From Bathymodiolus brooksi thiotrophic gill symbiont (lineage in GTDB: Bacteria > Pseudomonadota > Gammaproteobacteria > PS1 > Pseudothioglobaceae), in contig NZ_CAHJWD020000123.1 in NCBI RefSeq assembly GCF_903642095.1, positions 1 through 9,832 on the forward strand: a stretch of DNA of 9,832 nt, in the 5' to 3' direction. The translations under genes were made by a program, and so were the position numbers. Positions 6,701-9,832 of this stretch are shown in pieces. The notes beneath the pieces were generated by a model that was not told the DNA's origin, searched no databases, and worked only from the letters and a program-made list of their open reading frames with translations. Position 1 is the stretch's first letter, and each line of letters opens with the position of its first letter.

Positions 6701-6742
6701 GACCTAGGCAAATATGAATCATCCAAAAACCACTTTTTTATG
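6701..6742. repeat. MITE-like repeat, partial copy C
   Basis: Starting immediately after the MidA stop, GACCTAGGCAAATATGAATC, continuing ATCCAAAAACCACTTTTTTA, resembles the left arm of copy B (GGCTTGCATAAATATGAACA, ATCATCAAAAATCCACTTTC) with small gaps. The reverse complement of the right end of B (GACCTTTGCATAAATATGG) also fits. Only about 40 bp match; the core and right half are missing, so this is a truncated or decayed copy. Confidence 0.5.
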
Positions 6743-6847
6743 TGCCTGTATTACAAGGAATGCAAAAATATTAAAATAATTATTACTAAGCGACCCATTA
6801 AATTAGTCAAGACTGGTTCGCCATAGAAAAAACGCAAGGAGTTTAAT

Positions 6848-9370
6848 ATGCTAGAAAATAAAACAACACAACCACAACCAATTTATCGCAAGGACTATGA
6901 GCCAAGTGCCTATTTAATTCACACTACCGAATTACATTTTCAATTGGGTGAAAACGAAACCATTGTTTCCTCAAAAATCGATTTTTATAAAAATCCAAAT
7001 TGGAACACTTCCCCTTTTCCCTGTCAATTATTGCTAAATGGCGTTGATTTAGAATTAATTTCAGTTTTGCTAAATGGTGTAACCCCTGAGTATGAAATTA
7101 CACAAGAGGGTTTATTATTAAGCAACACACCAGCACACTTTATCTTGGAGATCAAAACACGCATCCACCCAGAAACCAACACCAGTTTAAATGGATTGTA
7201 TCGCTCTAGCGGTAATTTCTGCACCCAATGTGAGGCACACGGATTTCGTCAAATTACTTATTATTTAGATCGCCCCGATGTGCTAAGTGTATTTACCACG
7301 CACATTGAAGCAAATCACCAGCAATATCCAATATTGTTAAGCAATGGCAATTTGGTCACGCAGTCAAATGGCGTGGCAACTTGGCACGACCCAGCGCCCA
7401 AACCTTGTTATTTATTTGCATTAGTAGCAGGGGATTTTGCTGTTTTGGCAGACACTTGGACAACGCCTTCAGGCAAGGAAGTGGCACTTAAAATTTATGT
7501 AGAAGCACACAATATTAACAAAACTCAGTTTGCTATGGAGGCACTTAAACGGGCGTTTAAATGGGACGAAGTGCGTTTTGGCTTGGCTTATGATTTAGAT
7601 ATTTATATGATTGTGGCAGTGGATGATTTCAATATGGGGGCAATGGAAAACAAAGGATTGAATATTTTTAATTCTGATTGCGTGCTGGCAGATAGAAAAA
7701 CTGCAACAGATGAAGATTTTATTGATATTGAAGCCATTATCGGTCATGAATATTTCCACAATTGGACGGGCAACCGCATCACTTGCAGAGACTGGTTTCA
7801 GTTGAGCTTAAAAGAGGGGTTAACAGTATTTCGTGACCAAGAATTTACTGCCGATTTACACGCCCGATCAAGCAAACGCATTGAAGATGTTAATGCACTA
7901 CGCACCCTACAATTTGCCGAAGATGCAGGGCCGATGGCACACCCCGTGCGTCCTGAGCATTATATTGAGATGAACAATTTTTATACGCTAACCGTGTATG
8001 AAAAAGGTGCAGAAGTAATCCGTATGATTCACACCTTTTTAGGCGAAGTAGGGTTTCAAAAAGGTATGGCACTATATTTTGAGCGTTTTGATGGGCAAGC
8101 AGTGACAATTGATGATTTTGTCGGTGCAATGAGCGATGCAAACGACTTTGATTTTACGCAATTTAAACATTGGTATTCACAATCAGGCACCCCTGAAATA
8201 AGTATTTCCACACATTATGACAAAGATAAAAAGACTTACACCGCAACAGTTAAACAGGGGTTTGCGTATTTCTTGCCACTCGCATTCGCCTTGTTCAATA
8301 CCTCAGGCGATGAATTGCAAAGTGGCGTTTTAACCCTAAAAGACAAAACCCAAAGTTTCACCTTTGAAAACATAAAATCAGAGCCAATCCCCTCTTGGTT
8401 GCGTGGTTTTTCCGCACCCGTTAAACTTACCCATCATTTAAGTTTTGAACAAAAAATATTCCTAGTCAAGCACGACACAGACAGTTTTAGCCGCTGGGAC
8501 AACGCACAAAGCCTATGGTTATCCTTAATAATGGATGCAGATGCAATTGATGAAGTCGCCTTTTTTGACGCACTTGAATTTATGATGACAAACATCCAAG
8601 ACAAATCGTTAATTTGTGCATTATTAACCCTGCCATCCGAACGCGCATTACACAATCACCAAGCCATTATCGATGTATTTGCCATTCATCACAAGCGTGA
8701 ACAAGTGATTCAAAAAATCATTCAACGCTTCAAACCATTATTACTTAAACTCTATCAATCTCTAAACATCCCTCAAACCTATGACATAACACCAGAATCA
8801 GTAGGACGCAGAGCCTTAAAAAACCTCTGCCTATTTTATTTGGCTAAAGACGGCGAATTATCATTAGCACAAAAGCAATTTAATTCAGCCGATTGCATGA
8901 GCGACAAACTCGTCGCATTCAAAGTTTTAATAAACGGCGACACCCCTTACCGCACACAAGCATTGACCGATTTTTACCAAGAGTTTAAAGACGACACCCA
9001 AGTAATGGACAAATATTTCTCCGCCCAAGCCCTCAGTAATATATGCGATATTGACAAAGTTACAACCCTAATGCAACACGAATTATTTTGCTTTAATACC
9101 CCCAATCGCCTACGCAGTGTAGTCGGCAGTTTCACCCACAATACGGTAAATTTTCACCACCAAGCAGGCTATGCATTTTTAACCAATGTCATCATCAAAC
9201 TTAACACAATCAACCCACAAATTGGTGCCAGATTAGTCGCAACCTATAATCACTGGCGTCGCTTCACCCCTGAGTTAAAAGCCTTGCAAAAACAACAATT
9301 AAAAACAATTTTAGCCACCAAAAACCTTTCCAAAGATATTTTTGAAATCGTCCAAGCCGCACTTAAATAA
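6848..9370 (+). CDS. pepN: Aminopeptidase N (M1 family zinc metallopeptidase)
   Basis: A broad-specificity cytoplasmic aminopeptidase removing N-terminal residues in the last steps of peptide breakdown. It is 840 residues, against 870 in E. coli. The N-terminal beta domain (about 1-185) is followed by the thermolysin-like domain with the exopeptidase motif GAMEN (264-268), which holds the substrate amino terminus. The zinc site is HEYFH (His300, Glu301, His304) with third ligand Glu323 in KEGLTVFRDQEF, and the transition-state Tyr384 is in TVYEKGAEV. Motif positions are offset by +3 from E. coli throughout. The remainder is the beta domain and alpha-helical C-terminal domain. The ATG at 6848 has AAGGAG at 6836-6841, six bases away, the clearest ribosome binding site in the window. 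The gene is 147 nt from the MidA gene. Strand composition changes inside it near 8160: G-rich before, C-rich after. Confidence 0.97.
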   Translation: MLENKTTQPQPIYRKDYEPSAYLIHTTELHFQLGENETIVSSKIDFYKNPNWNTSPFPCQLLLNGVDLELISVLLNGVTPEYEITQEGLLLSNTPAHFILEIKTRIHPETNTSLNGLYRSSGNFCTQCEAHGFRQITYYLDRPDVLSVFTTHIEANHQQYPILLSNGNLVTQSNGVATWHDPAPKPCYLFALVAGDFAVLADTWTTPSGKEVALKIYVEAHNINKTQFAMEALKRAFKWDEVRFGLAYDLDIYMIVAVDDFNMGAMENKGLNIFNSDCVLADRKTATDEDFIDIEAIIGHEYFHNWTGNRITCRDWFQLSLKEGLTVFRDQEFTADLHARSSKRIEDVNALRTLQFAEDAGPMAHPVRPEHYIEMNNFYTLTVYEKGAEVIRMIHTFLGEVGFQKGMALYFERFDGQAVTIDDFVGAMSDANDFDFTQFKHWYSQSGTPEISISTHYDKDKKTYTATVKQGFAYFLPLAFALFNTSGDELQSGVLTLKDKTQSFTFENIKSEPIPSWLRGFSAPVKLTHHLSFEQKIFLVKHDTDSFSRWDNAQSLWLSLIMDADAIDEVAFFDALEFMMTNIQDKSLICALLTLPSERALHNHQAIIDVFAIHHKREQVIQKIIQRFKPLLLKLYQSLNIPQTYDITPESVGRRALKNLCLFYLAKDGELSLAQKQFNSADCMSDKLVAFKVLINGDTPYRTQALTDFYQEFKDDTQVMDKYFSAQALSNICDIDKVTTLMQHELFCFNTPNRLRSVVGSFTHNTVNFHHQAGYAFLTNVIIKLNTINPQIGARLVATYNHWRRFTPELKALQKQQLKTILATKNLSKDIFEIVQAALK

Positions 9371-9407
9371 AAATAATATTTGTTTTTTTAATAGCCAAGC
9401 AATAACC

Positions 9408-9413
9408 TATAAT
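9408..9413 (+). promoter_or_regulatory. Possible -10 box between pepN and pncC
   Basis: A perfect TATAAT lies 37 bp after the pepN stop, with TTTTTA 17 bp upstream as a poor -35. It could drive the small ORF and pncC. In sequence this AT-rich the match may be chance. Confidence 0.25.
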
Positions 9414-9476
9414 ATTTCATTAGTAAATTAACAGCACTGAATAAAGGAGTTAGAAAAACAACAAGTTGGGTTAAAA

Positions 9477-9641
9477 ATGCCAACTTATTTATTGAATAAT
9501 ATCGATGGAATCATCACAGAATATAAAGTTAATCGCTCTAAAATATTGATTAAAGAGCAAGATGTTCACGAGCATTTGCACGAAACACTGCAAGAAGTAA
9601 AATTAATAAAGGAAGGTAAAATTCCCACAACAATGAAATAA
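9477..9641 (+). CDS. Unrecognised 54-aa ORF, possibly part of a frameshifted gene
   Basis: The ORF reads MPTYLLNNIDGIITEYKVNR and continues with a charged segment (IKEQDVHEHLHETLQ, EVKLIKEGKIPTTMK). I do not recognise it. The ATG has no proper ribosome site; an AAGGAG lies 28 nt upstream (9444-9449), in frame with the ORF rather than placed to start it. Two neighbouring frames also look protein-like. Frame 2 (9413-9496) reads SKLTALNKGVRKTTSWVKNA up to a TAA at 9497-9499. After the TAA at 9639-9641, frame 1 continues QHKLIEMAEDYKLTTE up to a TAA at 9691-9693. The arrangement would fit a small gene broken by one or two frameshifts. It could also be a genuine short gene or noncoding DNA. The span 9371-9693 holds nothing else that I can support. 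Confidence 0.3.
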   Translation: MPTYLLNNIDGIITEYKVNRSKILIKEQDVHEHLHETLQEVKLIKEGKIPTTMK

Positions 9642-9693
9642 ACAGCACAAACTTATTGAAATGGCAGAAGACTATAAATTAACCACAGAATAA

Positions 9694-9832
9694 ATGCACC
9701 AATTAACAAAAATCCTAAAACAAAAATCCCTTACCATCGCCGTAGCAGAATCCTGCACAGGCGGTAATTTATCCGCACTCCTCACCAGCGAAAGCGGATC
9801 ATCCACCTACTTTGACCGAGGTTTTATTACCT
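9694..9832 (+). CDS. pncC: CinA C-terminal-domain protein, nicotinamide-nucleotide amidohydrolase (partial)
   Basis: The first 46 codons of a gene cut by the right edge. IAVAESCTGGNLSALLTSES followed by GSSTYFDRGFIT is the diagnostic start of the CinA C-terminal domain (PncC), which deamidates NMN to nicotinate mononucleotide in the pyridine nucleotide cycle. Because this domain begins about 15 residues after the Met, the gene is the short stand-alone PncC form of roughly 160 aa rather than full-length CinA with its N-terminal MoeA-like domain. The ATG directly follows an in-frame TAA (9691-9693), so an upstream start is excluded. No clear Shine-Dalgarno sequence is present; reading could be coupled to the short frame ending at that TAA. 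Codons are C-rich on the coding strand, as in the 3' part of pepN. Confidence 0.9.
   Translation, partial: MHQLTKILKQKSLTIAVAESCTGGNLSALLTSESGSSTYFDRGFIT

Noticed and set aside
7900..8500. dif recombination site at the skew flip
   Set aside because: No sequence resembling the 28-bp XerCD dif consensus was seen by eye in this part of pepN.
1..9832. CRISPR arrays, tRNA or rRNA genes, insertion sequences, toxin-antitoxin or defence genes
   Set aside because: No regularly spaced direct repeats, no tRNA cloverleaf or rRNA segments, and no transposase or recognised defence domain in any substantial ORF.

Overview
The window looks like chromosomal DNA from an AT-rich gammaproteobacterium. RNase E keeps the Escherichia coli residue numbering through its catalytic half, and PdxH, AroE and PepN all read as proteobacterial housekeeping enzymes close to E. 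coli length. The low GC, short Lys/Asn-rich proteins, a decaying gene and scattered intergenic repeats would fit the sulfur-oxidizing SUP05/Thioglobus and bathymodiolin-symbiont group. That placement is an inference from style, not proven.

Layout. Positions 1-269 hold the end of an unknown reading frame and a small unrecognised ORF in the same frame. Positions 311-665 hold the remains of an M48 zinc metalloprotease gene with its middle missing and an in-frame stop. pdxH (716-1354, +) converges on the minus-strand pair rne-aroE (4224-1335), overlapping aroE by 20 nt at the tails. The rne stop and the aroE start overlap by 8 nt. A 483-nt gene-free stretch (4225-4707) carries the likely long rne leader, a candidate rne promoter, and copy A of a dispersed palindromic repeat. 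A pteridine-reductase-type SDR (5427-4708, -) and a MidA-family methyltransferase (5603-6700, +) are divergent, separated by repeat copy B, a 165-bp imperfect inverted repeat. A partial copy C follows the methyltransferase. pepN (6848-9370, +) comes next, then a short stretch of doubtful coding status, and the start of a CinA C-terminal-domain gene (pncC type) cut by the right edge.

Functions. The genes form no single pathway: vitamin B6 salvage (pdxH), aromatic amino acid and folate precursor synthesis (aroE), RNA decay and rRNA processing (rne), pterin/folate reduction (SDR), possible respiratory-complex methylation (MidA), peptide turnover (pepN) and NMN recycling (pncC). AroE and the pteridine reductase both touch folate supply, but nothing shows they are co-regulated.

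I do not see a new defence, mobile or secretion system here. The features most worth a second look are the MITE-like repeat family with copies placed at promoters and start codons, the gutted M48 gene, the long structured rne leader, the repetitive RNase E tail, and a strand-composition flip inside pepN.
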